Notes: generated from the letters alone by a model not told the origin. 64,000 bases of DNA from Galactobacter sp052108535 (GCA_052108535.1 JBQDZM010000007.1:1-64000); one strand, 5' to 3'; positions 27,911 to 37,716 are shown, numbered from the stretch's first letter. A program made the numbers and translations.

Positions 27911-28937
27911 GTCCCGCCCCACCCTCCAGGCGCCTCGGCGCTCCGGCGCCCTGCCTTCTGCGAAGTCACGCAGGCGCTACCTGATCATCCTCTCCGTCCT
28001 GGTGCTGCTGGCCGTCGCCATCGTGGTGCTGACCATGACCTACAAGAACCCCATGCCGTACGGCACCAAGGGGTTCTGGATCATCTCCAAGATGCGCGTG
28101 ACCGCGCTGGGCGTGATCTTCGTGGTGGCCATCGCGCAAGCCGTGGCGACCATCGCCTTCCAGACGGTGACCAACAACCGCATCCTGACGCCGTCCATCA
28201 TGGGCTTCGAGTCCCTGTACCGGCTGGTGCAGACCATCGCGGTGGTGATCCTGGGAACCACGGGAGGTGCCTACCTCTCCGGTACCTGGCAGTTCCTCGG
28301 TCAGATCGTGGTGATGGTGATCTTCGCCTGCCTGCTCTACGGCTTCCTGCTCACCGGCAAACGCGCGGATCTGCACGTCACGCTGCTGATCGGGCTGGTC
28401 TTGGGAGGCGGGCTGGCGTCCGTTGCGACCTTCATGGAGCAATTGCTTGACCCGGCCGAGTTCGACATCCTCCTGGCCCGCCAGATCGCCTCTGTGGGTA
28501 GCGCTGACACCACTAAATTGAGTATCGCGGTGCCGCTCGTGGTGGGTTGCGCCGTTCTCATGTTCTTCTTCTCCAAGCGGCTGAACGTGCTGGCCCTGGG
28601 CCGCGACACCGCGGTCAACCTCGGGCTGCACCATCAGCGCTTCACCATTGCGGTGCTGGTCCTGGTCGCCATCCTGGTGTCGGTGTCCACCGCCCTGATC
28701 GGTCCCATGACGTTCTTCGGATTCCTGATCGCCATGCTGACCTACCAGTTGGCTGACACCTTTGACCATCGCCTGCTCTTCCCGATGGCGGCAGTGCTGG
28801 GCTTCGTGGTCTTTGCCGGCGCCTACTTCATCCTGAAGCACGTCTTCCCTGCAGAAGGCTCGGTCTCCATCATCATCGAACTCGTGGGAGGCCTGGCCTT
28901 CCTGCTCTACATCCTCCGGAAGGGCCGCCTCGCATGA
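27900..28937 (+). CDS. Siderophore ABC transporter permease 2 (FecCD family)
   Basis: A 345-aa second FecCD permease, pairing with permease 1. Family blocks are KMRVTALGVIFVVAIAQAVAT, ALGRDTAVNLGLHHQRF and GPMTFFGFLIAMLTYQL. TTG at 27900 overlaps the first permease stop and is used because later in-frame starts would lose the first membrane helix. It overlaps the ATPase gene by 4 bp. Confidence 0.9.
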   Translation: MSVESRPTLQAPRRSGALPSAKSRRRYLIILSVLVLLAVAIVVLTMTYKNPMPYGTKGFWIISKMRVTALGVIFVVAIAQAVATIAFQTVTNNRILTPSIMGFESLYRLVQTIAVVILGTTGGAYLSGTWQFLGQIVVMVIFACLLYGFLLTGKRADLHVTLLIGLVLGGGLASVATFMEQLLDPAEFDILLARQIASVGSADTTKLSIAVPLVVGCAVLMFFFSKRLNVLALGRDTAVNLGLHHQRFTIAVLVLVAILVSVSTALIGPMTFFGFLIAMLTYQLADTFDHRLLFPMAAVLGFVVFAGAYFILKHVFPAEGSVSIIIELVGGLAFLLYILRKGRLA

Positions 28938-29743
28938 GCACCTCAGCACGCCTCGACGAAACCGGCGAGCACACAGCAGACACCCACGCGATCGAACTCG
29001 AGGGTGTCCTGCGCAGCTACACCGACGACGTCCGCATCGGGCCCGTGGACCTGCGGATCCCAGCCGGTGGCATGACGGCGCTGGTGGGTCCAAACGGCGC
29101 CGGGAAATCCACCCTGCTGACCATGATCGGTCGACTCATGGGGGCGGACGCTGGCACCATTTCCGTGGGCGGTCACGACGTCGCCAAGACGCCGTCGAAG
29201 CAGATGGCCAAGGTGGTCTCCATCCTGCGCCAGGAGAACCACTTCGTCACCCGCCTCACCGTGCGCCAGCTCGTGGGGTTCGGCCGCTTCCCGTACTCCA
29301 AGGGTCACCTGACTTTGCTGGACGAGGACAAGGTGTCCGAGGCCATCGATTTCATGGGCCTCAGCGAGCTGGAGACCCGCTACCTGGATCAGCTTTCCGG
29401 CGGTCAACGCCAGCGCGCCTATGTGGCCATGGTGTTGGCCCAGGACACTGACTACATCCTGTTGGACGAGCCGCTGAACAACCTGGACATGGAACACTCC
29501 GCGGCGATGATGCGCAGGCTGGACACCTTCGTCAAGGAACAGGGCAAGACCGTGGTGATCGTGTTGCACGACATCAACTTCGCCGCCCGATACGCCTCCC
29601 ACATCTGCGCCATGAAGAACGGCCAGGTGGCGCACTTCGGTACCGCGGAGGAGGTCATGGATTCCGCCATCCTCACGGACGTGTTCAACACCCAGGTGGA
29701 CGTGCTCCAGACCGAACGCGGTCCCATCGCCGTGTACTACTGA
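28934..29743 (+). CDS. Siderophore ABC transporter ATP-binding protein
   Basis: A 269-aa cytosolic ATPase: Walker A GPNGAGKST, signature LSGGQRQR, Walker B YILLDEPLNNLD and the H-loop VLHDINF. The FecE/FepC-like segment ILRQENHFVTRLTVRQLVGFGRFPYSKG fits iron-chelate importers. It starts within the stop of permease 2 (ATGA). Together the four genes make a full ferric-siderophore importer; no siderophore biosynthesis genes are in the window. Confidence 0.94.
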   Translation: MSTSARLDETGEHTADTHAIELEGVLRSYTDDVRIGPVDLRIPAGGMTALVGPNGAGKSTLLTMIGRLMGADAGTISVGGHDVAKTPSKQMAKVVSILRQENHFVTRLTVRQLVGFGRFPYSKGHLTLLDEDKVSEAIDFMGLSELETRYLDQLSGGQRQRAYVAMVLAQDTDYILLDEPLNNLDMEHSAAMMRRLDTFVKEQGKTVVIVLHDINFAARYASHICAMKNGQVAHFGTAEEVMDSAILTDVFNTQVDVLQTERGPIAVYY

Positions 29744-29763
29744 GCCAGGGGCGGGTCAACTCG

Positions 29764-30503
29764 TCACCGTTTCGACGGGGATTTCTTGGACGTGGCGATC
29801 AGCAGGATGCCGATAGCCAATGGCACCAGCACCATGAGTGCAAAACCGAAAAGCCGCCCAAGCATATACGCCGAGCCACCGCCCGCTGAGGCCGTACCGT
29901 TGCCCATCGCAGCCATCTGGCCAAGGAGCATCAAACCTCCAAACACGGTCAGCACGATGCCGATGATGAGTTTTGGTTTGCTGCGCTGAGTCTGCATCGG
30001 TGGCACAGCCTGCGCGGAACCTGCCGCCTGTCCGGGAGCGAGCGAGTACCACGTGGTCGGGTAGGCGGACACACGTCCCGGATAGAGACCGTAACGGGCC
30101 ATGCAGACCGTCTGAAGGTAGGCCTCGGACAGATCCGTTCCCGACGGCTCCTCCGACAGCGGCGCGCCGCTCTGCTCAACGAGGATTTTCCCCTGAGCCG
30201 CTGGGTCTTCATCGGGCGCCGAGCTGATGTGGCGGTCGATGCCGGGCCCCATCACGGTCATGGAGTAGTGCGACACCGAGTCCCATACCGTGGCGAAGAG
30301 TGCTTCCACACCCAGAGCCTGGGCCAGGCGGGCGTCGACCCCCTCGGGCCTGCGCATGGGTTCGGAGATCAGTACCACGTGAGGGCCACGGCGGTGCCGT
30401 CCGGACTGTCTCCGCGGCCGGACGTCGGTACCCCCGCGTAGGCCTGCATGAACTGCGCGATAGTGATGCCCCAGAATAGGCTGATGTCGTAACGCGAACT
30501 CAT
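29764..30503 (-). pseudogene. Small membrane-anchored protein gene with an apparent -1 frameshift
   Basis: Translation from ATG 30503 gives MSSRYDISLFWGITIAQFMQ... and stops near 30367. Another frame continues from about the same point as VVLISEPMRRPEGVDARLAQALGVE... to 29764. Joined, they make one plausible ~245-aa protein: a soluble N-terminal part, then two C-terminal membrane segments (LIIGIVLTVFGGLMLLGQMA and LFGFALMVLVPLAIGILLIA). The join needs one extra base near 30370. This is either a true inactivating frameshift, a sequencing error, or a gene truly starting at an internal GTG. Family not recognised. It follows the FtsX-like gene by 9 bp. Confidence 0.6.
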
Positions 30504-30512
30504 GGGGAAACT

Positions 30513-31814
30513 CTATGTCGCTACGCGCCCCGCTACCAACGCGTCCGCCCGAACGGCCAGCACACCGGCCACACAGACCAGTCCGACCACCACCAGGGTC
30601 AGCGGCGCCACGATCAGACTCATCCCCACCAGAGGGAAGAGCAGTACGGCAGAGGTCACCACCGCCACCAGCAGCGTCAGCACAAGCGGACCCATGAGCG
30701 CCTGCACCCTGGCCTTGTTCGGCATCCCTGCCGGGACGCCCATCATGTCGAGTGAGTGGTTGAGGTCCTCCCGGTCCAGAACCGTAGCGGCTTGGGACAC
30801 CAGCGTGGTGCACGCGACACCAACGAAGGCGATCACCAGCGTGACGATCACACCGGTGCGCACATCCGCGCCGGAGACGGCGTCTGCGGCGCCCTCGGGA
30901 TCCACTTGTTGACTCATGGCGGCGCCCGCGCCGCCCACCACCGCCACGAACCCTGCCATCGCGGCGCCGGAGACCTGCCGCCAGGTGGCGGCCACGTCGT
31001 CGAGCACAGAACGCGCTGACAGCAGCGAAACGGCGTCCGAGGCCGTGCGGAGCTTGCGCCTACCCCAGCGGCCGAGCACCCATGGCCCCACGGCGTTTAG
31101 GGCCACGAAGCCGCCCACGACCACCCCGAGCACCGCGACGACGACACCGGCGATACCGGCCACCTGGCTCACCGCCGAGGTCGATGACGTGACGGCCACC
31201 CCGACCACCACGAGACTGGCGGCGACGGCGAGCTTCAGCCAACCCGGAACCGGCCGCACGACACGCGTGCGCACCCCGAGCGGGGTCACCAACACCCGCC
31301 GTATCCCCGCCAGGGCGGACACCGCCGCCAGCGCCACCACGGCCACGGCCACGAGGGCGGCCAGCCACCAGGGCATCCAGATCGCGGCGCCGATGGCCTC
31401 GCCATGGAAGTGGATGATCCCGACGGCGGGTGCCAGTGACGCGCCGGCGGCCAGTCCGGCGACGGCGCCGAGTGCGGCCTCCGCCGCGGCCCCGAGGACG
31501 GTCACGCCAGCCACCTGTGCGCCGGTGGCGCCCACCAAGCGCAAGGTGGAGAGCCTGCGGTCCTGAGCACGGGATGAGAGCCGTGCAGCGGCGGCGCCGA
31601 GGTAGACCAAGGGGACCACCAAGAGCACCAGCGCCAGCAGGGCCAAGCCCTGCAGACTGATGCCCACCGCATCGTCCCAACGCAAGAAGGAATGTGCGCC
31701 TGCCATGGTGACAAGCACCAGGGTGGTGACCAGCGCGTACGCGCCTGCGCTGAGCAGGGCCGCACGTCGATCCACGCTCCGGCGCAGCAACCAGGAGATC
31801 CGGATCGCCGTCAT
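30513..31814 (-). CDS. FtsX-like ABC transporter permease
   Basis: A 433-aa membrane protein with about eight to ten hydrophobic segments and an FtsX-like repeat arrangement: a short N-terminal helix, a large central region, then several closely spaced Ala/Val-rich helices. ATG 31814 (MTAIRISWLLRRS) overlaps the ATPase stop by 4 bp. The longer open frame is an antisense extension into the ATPase gene. With its neighbour it would form a MacB/LolCDE-like mechanotransmission transporter. The substrate is unknown. Confidence 0.82.
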   Translation of the reverse strand: MTAIRISWLLRRSVDRRAALLSAGAYALVTTLVLVTMAGAHSFLRWDDAVGISLQGLALLALVLLVVPLVYLGAAAARLSSRAQDRRLSTLRLVGATGAQVAGVTVLGAAAEAALGAVAGLAAGASLAPAVGIIHFHGEAIGAAIWMPWWLAALVAVAVVALAAVSALAGIRRVLVTPLGVRTRVVRPVPGWLKLAVAASLVVVGVAVTSSTSAVSQVAGIAGVVVAVLGVVVGGFVALNAVGPWVLGRWGRRKLRTASDAVSLLSARSVLDDVAATWRQVSGAAMAGFVAVVGGAGAAMSQQVDPEGAADAVSGADVRTGVIVTLVIAFVGVACTTLVSQAATVLDREDLNHSLDMMGVPAGMPNKARVQALMGPLVLTLLVAVVTSAVLLFPLVGMSLIVAPLTLVVVGLVCVAGVLAVRADALVAGRVAT

Positions 31815-32533
31815 GCCATCACCCGTCCGTCCTGCATCGTCACAGTGCGGTCGCAACGAGCCGCGACCTGGGCATCGTGCGTCACGACGATCAGGGTGGC
31901 ACCGCGCCCCACAGTGGAGGCCAGCAAAACGTCCATGACCTCGGACGAGGTCCGGGAATCCAGTGCACCCGTGGGTTCGTCTGCGAAGACCACCCGCGCC
32001 CCACCCACCTGTGCTCGGGCGATCGCCACGCGTTGGGCTTGCCCGCCTGAGAGTTCGTTGAGCCGACGGTTCTCCATCCCGGCCAGGCCGAGCTGTGCCA
32101 GCCATCCGGCAGCCTGAGCCTCGGCTTGTCCGCGCGGGGAACCCGAGACCATGAGCGGCAGGGCCACGTTCTCCACCGCACTCAGCTCTGGGATGAGCAG
32201 CCCGTCTTGGAACACGAAGCCGAACTCCGTGCGCCGCAATCTGGACCGTTCGCCTTCGTTCAAGGAAGCGACGTCCACGTGCTGTCCCAGCGAACTCACG
32301 TAGTGCACCTGACCGGCGTCGGGACGCTCGATCCCGGCCAGGGTCAGCAGCAACGTGGACTTACCTGACCCGGAGGCTCCCATCACGGCGAGCGCCTCCC
32401 CCGGCGCCACGTCCAGGTCCACACCGGCCAGTGCTGGTGTGGTGCCGAAGGTCTTCGACAGGCCGCGGGCGGCGATCCGGGCCGTGGGTTGGTTCGGGAA
32501 CGGTGGCTGCTGCCACTGGGCTTGATTCGTCAT
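31811..32533 (-). CDS. ABC transporter ATP-binding protein (LolD/MacB type)
   Basis: A 240-aa ATPase: Walker A GASGSGKST, signature LSGGQAQR, Walker B VVFADEPTGALD and H-loop VTHDAQV. The EPTGALD form is typical of LolD/MacB/FtsE ATPases that pair with FtsX-like permeases. ATG 32533 (MTNQAQWQQ) is preferred. It is translationally coupled to the permease gene that follows. No MacA-like adaptor is adjacent. Confidence 0.9.
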   Translation of the reverse strand: MTNQAQWQQPPFPNQPTARIAARGLSKTFGTTPALAGVDLDVAPGEALAVMGASGSGKSTLLLTLAGIERPDAGQVHYVSSLGQHVDVASLNEGERSRLRRTEFGFVFQDGLLIPELSAVENVALPLMVSGSPRGQAEAQAAGWLAQLGLAGMENRRLNELSGGQAQRVAIARAQVGGARVVFADEPTGALDSRTSSEVMDVLLASTVGRGATLIVVTHDAQVAARCDRTVTMQDGRVMA

Positions 32534-32661
32534 GGTCCCAAGCCTGCTTGAGGTGCCCGGCGCACACATCGGCGCGTGGTCTGGGTTCTGGGGCCGCCGC
32601 CTCCGACCACGGTAGGACCTTAGTGCGCCGCGCCGCCGGCTCGATCCTTGGGCTGTGCGCC

Positions 32662-33867
32662 TCAGGTCTGCTGGCCGCGGGTGTGGAACACGGGGAGGGA
32701 GAGCGGGTACTTCTCCCGCAGCTCCTGGATCAGCTTCTCCCTGAGGTGTCCGCGAAGGGCCCCCAGGTCATCGATGTTGCGGGCAGAGACCGTGATGCCG
32801 ATGCGCAGCAGTCCACCCTCCGCGTCGGTGACGGTCGTGGCGGCAACCCGGCCATCCCATTCCTCTGATGCCTCGGTGAGTTGTTCAACGCGATGCCGGA
32901 TCCACTCCACGGGAGCATCCCACGTCAGATCCATGGTGATGGAGCCGTTGATCTCACGGCTCTCACGTGACCAGTTCTCGAAGGGTTTGGTGGTGAAGTA
33001 GGTACTCGGGAGGATCAAGGTGCGGCCGTCTGCCATCGCGATAACCACGTAGGTCAGCGTGATCTCGTGAATGCGACCCTGCTGCCCCTCCACGTACACC
33101 ACGTCGTCCACCCGGATGGCGTTGGTGAAAGCTACCTGCAGGCCCGCGAACACGTTGGCGAGCACGCCCTGGACCGCGAGGCCGACCACCACGGAGACCA
33201 GACCGGCGGAGGCCAGGATCGTGGTTCCGAGTCGTTGGACGGCGGGGATCATCAGCAACACGCCGCCGATGCCGAGGACCATTACCATGGCCGTGGCCAC
33301 GCGCTTGAGCAGGGTCACCTGGGTGCGCATCTTGGCCAGTTTGGAGGAGACGTCCTGAGGGTCGTCCACGTGCTGGGCCAGAACGGAACGCTCGAACACT
33401 GAGATCAGGGTGACCACCGCCCAGGTGACGCACACGATCATGATGACCTTGAGCGCGGCCTGGAGCACCGTGTTCCATTCGCCCTCGGAGATCAGCCCGT
33501 CCGTCCCGATCACCAGGCCGAGGGAGAGCATCAGGCAGAAGACGGGCAGCAGCATGCGTCTGGCCTGCGTCTGCACTTCTGGGACCTTACGCAACAGGCG
33601 CAGCACGATGTATCCGCCGATCACCGTGATCAGGGCCGCTGTCCCCACCGGGATCAGGATGGACAGGACGGGGCGAAGGTAGTCAGGAGCCTCCGAGACC
33701 ACGTCATGCAGTTCCGGCGTGAGCGGGATGACCGGATCTGTGCTCGGAGCGTCCATGGGTGTGCCCGACGGCGCGTCCGTGGGCGCGCCCGAGCCACTGG
33801 GGTCATCCGTAGCGGCATCCGTGGTCGGTGTCGGCGTTGTGGTCAGAGGAAGGAACGCGGACTGCAT
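32662..33867 (-). CDS. MscS-family mechanosensitive ion channel
   Basis: A 401-aa channel protein. A Thr/Pro/Asp-rich N-terminal tail (~1-60) precedes three or four membrane helices. The pore-helix region is ASAGLVSVVVGLAVQGVLANVFAGLQV, followed by the beta domain DDVVYVEGQQGRIHEITLTYVVIAMADGR and the FENWSR segment. It would release solutes on hypo-osmotic shock. ATG 33867 is used, though no strong ribosome-binding site precedes it. Confidence 0.92.
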   Translation of the reverse strand: MQSAFLPLTTTPTPTTDAATDDPSGSGAPTDAPSGTPMDAPSTDPVIPLTPELHDVVSEAPDYLRPVLSILIPVGTAALITVIGGYIVLRLLRKVPEVQTQARRMLLPVFCLMLSLGLVIGTDGLISEGEWNTVLQAALKVIMIVCVTWAVVTLISVFERSVLAQHVDDPQDVSSKLAKMRTQVTLLKRVATAMVMVLGIGGVLLMIPAVQRLGTTILASAGLVSVVVGLAVQGVLANVFAGLQVAFTNAIRVDDVVYVEGQQGRIHEITLTYVVIAMADGRTLILPSTYFTTKPFENWSRESREINGSITMDLTWDAPVEWIRHRVEQLTEASEEWDGRVAATTVTDAEGGLLRIGITVSARNIDDLGALRGHLREKLIQELREKYPLSLPVFHTRGQQT

Positions 33868-33950
33868 AGGACCAAGGGTTGCACATCTACCCCGGGTGCG
33901 AGCCAACCGGGCGCTGTGTGCTGGATGGAGGCAAGCACTAGAGTTGCCCG

Positions 33951-35555
33951 GTGAGTTCCTCTTCCCCGATGTCAGCCTCGGCCTGGTTTCCGCCGGCTCA
34001 GGCGTGGCGAGCCATGGTCGGGCTGCTGCTCGGTTTCTTCATGATCCTGCTGGACACCACCATCGTGGTGACGGCATTGCCCAGGATGATGACCGAGTTG
34101 AACGCAGACCTCAACGCAGGGGTGTGGATCACCAGCGCCTACCTGCTCACCTACGCCGTGCCGCTATTGGTGTCCGGCAGGCTTGGCGACCGCTTTGGAG
34201 CCAAGAACATCTTTCTCCTAGGCCTGGTGATCTTCACGGGTGCCTCGTTGTGGTGCGGGCTCTCCTCCTCGGTGGCCTGGCTGATTGCCGCACGTGCCGT
34301 TCAGGGTCTGGGTGCCGCCCTGCTGAGTCCCCAGTCGATGACGCTCATCACCCGGATGTTCGCGCCGGAGAAGCGTGGCGCTCCGATGGCGGTCTGGGGT
34401 GCCACCGCGGGCGTGGCGACGCTGGCCGGTCCGTTGCTGGGTGGGGTGCTCGTGGACGCCCTTGGGTGGGAGTGGATCTTCTTCGTCAACCTGCCCGTCG
34501 GCGTGCTCTGCTTCATCATGGTGGCCGTCTGGGTGCCCAAGCTGCCCGTTCACTCCCACAGCTTCGACCTGCTCGGCGTCCTGCTCTCTTCCGTTGGTCT
34601 GTTCCTGCTGGTGTTTGGTATTCAGCAGGGCGAGAGCCACGACTGGAACCGGATCTGGGGTCCGTTCATGGCGTGGGAGTTCATCGTGGCCGGATGCGTG
34701 ATCCTGGGTGTCTTCATTTGGTGGCAGTCCCGGAACTCCAAGGAACCTTTGCTGCCTTTGCATCTCTTCCGGTCCAGGAACGTGGTCCTGGCCAACGTCA
34801 CGGCTACGTGTATGGGGGTGGCCGTGACGACCTTTGGACTGCCCGTAATGCTGTACCTGCAGACGGTGGACGGCTTCTCCCCGACGCAGGCCGCCTTGGT
34901 GATGGCGCCCATGTCGATTGTCTCGATCTTGGTGGCGCCCTTGGCCGGTTCCATGGTCTCGCGGGTAGACAGCAAGTGGATGGCTGCACCGGGCTTCGCG
35001 ATCTTCGCTGCCGGGATGTTCGCCTCCGCCTGGTACCTGGTCCAGCAATCCGACATCATCTGGCTGTTGCTCGCCTCCGCCGTCATGGGCATCGGTTCCG
35101 CCGCCGTATGGCCCTCGATCTCCCTGACCAACAGCCGTGACCTCACTCAGGCGGATGCGGGGGCCGGCTCCGGGATCTTCAACACCACAAGGCAGGTTGG
35201 CTCGGTGATCGGAGCCGCCGTCATCGCTTGGGCCATGCAGGCCCAGATCACGGCCGAGGTCCGGGATGCGACTGCTAGCTTGCCTGCAGAGGCCAGGCGA
35301 CAGGCCCAGGCTCTGTCGGCTCAGGGCAACAGTGGTGGAGCGTCGGTACCCGAGTTCCTACACCAGGCCTTCGCGTCTGCGTACGGGGTCTCGATCCTGG
35401 TCCCGGCGTGCGCCGCCGTGCTCGGAGCCATCGCAGCCTTCTGCTTCGCCCCACGCGCTTCCGCCCGGGCGGAGGCCTCCCAAGCAGAGACCTCCAGCAA
35501 CCACCTCAACAACGCCAACCACGCCGCACAGGAGAGCACCCATGGCACGCACTGA
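33951..35555 (+). CDS. MFS drug exporter, DHA2 family (14 membrane segments)
   Basis: A 534-aa proton antiporter of the EmrB/QacA type. Early motifs are MILLDTTIVVTALPRM and VWITSAYLLTYAVPLLVSGRLGDRFG; motif C is GATAGVATLAGPLLGG. GTG 33951 is the start. The C-terminal tail is rich in Ala, Ser, Asn and His. It overlaps the start of a TetR regulator by 14 bp, so exporter and regulator are probably one operon. Confidence 0.92.
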   Translation: MSSSSPMSASAWFPPAQAWRAMVGLLLGFFMILLDTTIVVTALPRMMTELNADLNAGVWITSAYLLTYAVPLLVSGRLGDRFGAKNIFLLGLVIFTGASLWCGLSSSVAWLIAARAVQGLGAALLSPQSMTLITRMFAPEKRGAPMAVWGATAGVATLAGPLLGGVLVDALGWEWIFFVNLPVGVLCFIMVAVWVPKLPVHSHSFDLLGVLLSSVGLFLLVFGIQQGESHDWNRIWGPFMAWEFIVAGCVILGVFIWWQSRNSKEPLLPLHLFRSRNVVLANVTATCMGVAVTTFGLPVMLYLQTVDGFSPTQAALVMAPMSIVSILVAPLAGSMVSRVDSKWMAAPGFAIFAAGMFASAWYLVQQSDIIWLLLASAVMGIGSAAVWPSISLTNSRDLTQADAGAGSGIFNTTRQVGSVIGAAVIAWAMQAQITAEVRDATASLPAEARRQAQALSAQGNSGGASVPEFLHQAFASAYGVSILVPACAAVLGAIAAFCFAPRASARAEASQAETSSNHLNNANHAAQESTHGTH

Positions 35556-36225
35556 TCTGGTTCCCGTTGCGGCGCTGCGGCTGTTGCTACAGCGTGGGTT
35601 CGACACCACCAGCGTGGACGACCTCGCTGCTGCGGCGGGCCTAAGCCGTTCCACCTTCTTCCGCCGTTTCCATTCCAAGGAAGGCATGGTCTTCGCCGAT
35701 CAGGAGGAGCGGCTCGCGGCCGCCTCGCTGTCCTTGAAGGTCCATGCCGATGAGGGCCCCCACGCGTTGATCGCGGCCGCGCTGAGCGTGTTTGACCACC
35801 ACACCGCTCACCCGGACTTGGCGGAGGTTCGTTGGGACCTGCTGCACGAGGTCCCGGCGCTGCGTGATCGTGAGCTGGTCACCACGCACCGCTTTGAGCG
35901 CCTCTTCCGCGATCATCTCCTCACCGATTCCCCCTTGCCGGAGGGTCTGGCCCCACATGCGCCCGGGCCGGTTCCGGATGCCACCCGCACCTGGGCTGTG
36001 GGGCTGGCGGCGTCCACGGTAGCGGTCCACAATGATCATCTGAGAGCGTGGACCAAGGAGCCCGACGACTCCGTCCGTTCCGCGTTGAAGTCGGCCCTGG
36101 CTGACGTCATCACGCGTTCGTTGCCCGCCCCGGCGGCGGCGCAGCCGATGGTCGTCGTGGTGGCGGGGTCCAGCGACCCCGCCGAGGTCGGGGCGCAGGT
36201 GGAGCGGGCGCTACGCGCCGGCTGA
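35542..36225 (+). CDS. TetR-family transcriptional regulator
   Basis: A 227-aa regulator with helix-turn-helix RGFDTTSVDDLAAAAGLSRSTFFRRFHSKEG. ATG 35542 has AGGAG seven bases upstream and lies inside the last codons of the MFS gene. The C-terminal domain carries helices for ligand binding and dimerisation (DRELVTTHRFERLFRDHLL). It likely controls the exporter operon. Confidence 0.9.
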   Translation: MARTDLVPVAALRLLLQRGFDTTSVDDLAAAAGLSRSTFFRRFHSKEGMVFADQEERLAAASLSLKVHADEGPHALIAAALSVFDHHTAHPDLAEVRWDLLHEVPALRDRELVTTHRFERLFRDHLLTDSPLPEGLAPHAPGPVPDATRTWAVGLAASTVAVHNDHLRAWTKEPDDSVRSALKSALADVITRSLPAPAAAQPMVVVVAGSSDPAEVGAQVERALRAG

Positions 36226-36233
36226 GCCGGCGC
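36215..36233. terminator. Hairpin with the tetR stop codon in its loop
   Basis: GCGCCGGC-TGA-GCCGGCGC has perfect 8-bp arms, and the loop is exactly the TGA stop codon. A TTTCGCTTTTT run occurs 35 bp later, too far for a canonical terminator. It could be a terminator, a 3' stabiliser, or a translation-termination structure. Confidence 0.45.
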
Positions 36234-36336
36234 TGGGAGGCGAGACCCTCCGTCGGGCATTGGGACTGGGTTTCGCTTTTTGGTACCGAGTTCCATTAGG
36301 CTGCTTGCAGTAATCGCGACGCACAAAGGAGACGCC

Positions 36337-37608
36337 ATGTCCCAGGACCAGCAGAGCCAGTACAACGAGACCTTCCCGGACGGGGTCACCGAACCCGAGT
36401 ACGAGCTCTACGGGCGCGGCGAGCACGCCGTGGACGTGGACCCCGCCCGCGTTTTCGCCGACATCCCGGACGAGGACGCCGAATACCGCGAGCGCGCCCG
36501 CGAATTCTCGCTCACCGAGGTGGCGCCCATCATCGACGACTACTGGGACCGCGCCGACTACCCGCTGCACCTGGTCCGCCGCCTCGGCGAACTCGACCTC
36601 CTGCGCGACGGCGTGAATCTGGACGGTTTCCCTCATCAGTCCCGCCTGGCCGCCGGCCTGGTGAACATGGAGCTGGCCCGTGTGGACGCCTCCGTCACCA
36701 CCATCGTGGGCGTCCAGGGCGGACTCGCGCTGCGTTCCGTGGCCCACAAGGGCTCGCCGGAGCAGGTGGAGCGCTGGGCCCGCCGCATGGCGACCGGCGA
36801 GCTTCCCGGCGCCTTTGCCCTCACCGAACCCACGCACGGCTCCGACTCCGTGGGGCTCGAGACCCGTGCCACGCGGGTGGACGGCGGCTGGGTGCTCAAC
36901 GGTGAGAAGAAGTGGATCGGGAACGGCTCGCTCGGCCCGCAGTTGGGCCTCGAGGCGGCCTCGGTGGTCTGGGCCAGGGACGACGACGGCGATGTCCGCG
37001 GCTTCGTCGTGGACCAGTCCTCGCCCGGCTATTCAGCTGAGACCATCAAGGGGAAGCTGGCGCTGCGCGCCATCTGGCAGGCGCACATCACGCTGCGCAA
37101 TGTGTTTGTGCCCGACGACGCGTTGTTGGCCGATGCCCGTTCCTTCAAGGACACCTCGCAGGTGCTCTTCGCGACCCGCCTCGGCGTGGCCTGGAGTGCC
37201 GTGGGCGCAGCGATGGGCGCCTACGAGACGGCCGTGGCCTATGCCCGCCAGCGCGAACAGTTCGGACGCCCCCTGGCCTCGTCGCAGATCGTCAACGAGC
37301 GGCTGGCCCGGATGCAGTCCGAGATGGTGCAGATCCAGTTGTTGGCGCGTCACTGCGAACGACTGGAGGCCGCCGGTGAGCTCAGTGGGGCGCAGGCGTC
37401 CCTGGCCAAGTACAGTTCCACCCGCGCCGCCCGCTCCGTCGCGGCCAACGCCCGAGACCTGCTGGGCGGCAACGGCATCCTGATCACCAATCGGGCAGCA
37501 CGGCACTTCGCCGACGTCGAGGCCCTGCACACCTACGAGGGCACGGAGACCGTGCAGGCGCTGCTGATCGGCCGCTCCGTGACCGGGAAGTCCACGTTCA
37601 CGGGCTGA
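36337..37608 (+). CDS. Acyl-CoA dehydrogenase, glutaryl-CoA-dehydrogenase-like
   Basis: A 423-aa FAD enzyme oxidising acyl-CoA at the alpha-beta position. Blocks present are the FAD/substrate loop ALTEPTHGSDSVG, the NGEKKWIGNGS segment, the REQFGRPLASSQ stretch and the catalytic glutamate in HTYEGTETVQALLIGRSVTG. The YEGT placement and length match the GcdH branch, so glutaryl-CoA (lysine or tryptophan catabolism) is the best guess. ATG 36337 follows AAAGGAG. The longer open frame to 36280 is unsupported. Confidence 0.88.
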   Translation: MSQDQQSQYNETFPDGVTEPEYELYGRGEHAVDVDPARVFADIPDEDAEYRERAREFSLTEVAPIIDDYWDRADYPLHLVRRLGELDLLRDGVNLDGFPHQSRLAAGLVNMELARVDASVTTIVGVQGGLALRSVAHKGSPEQVERWARRMATGELPGAFALTEPTHGSDSVGLETRATRVDGGWVLNGEKKWIGNGSLGPQLGLEAASVVWARDDDGDVRGFVVDQSSPGYSAETIKGKLALRAIWQAHITLRNVFVPDDALLADARSFKDTSQVLFATRLGVAWSAVGAAMGAYETAVAYARQREQFGRPLASSQIVNERLARMQSEMVQIQLLARHCERLEAAGELSGAQASLAKYSSTRAARSVAANARDLLGGNGILITNRAARHFADVEALHTYEGTETVQALLIGRSVTGKSTFTG

Positions 37609-37623
37609 GTCTCTGGCGCTGAC

Positions 37624-37692
37624 GGATCTGCCCCGGATTTCGGATTTGCCCCACCGAACCGGTGTCGCAAATCCGAGAAAGGGGGCGGATCC
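37624..37692. terminator. Bidirectional terminator-like long hairpin
   Basis: Nested pairs GGATCtGCCCC / GGGGCgGATCC, CGGATTTGC / GCAAATCCG and CACCG / CGGTG build one long interrupted stem between the convergent acyl-CoA dehydrogenase and hydrolase genes. It probably terminates transcription from both sides. Confidence 0.65.
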
Positions 37693-37716
37693 AGTATTGA
37701 GGGCAGATTCGGCTTC

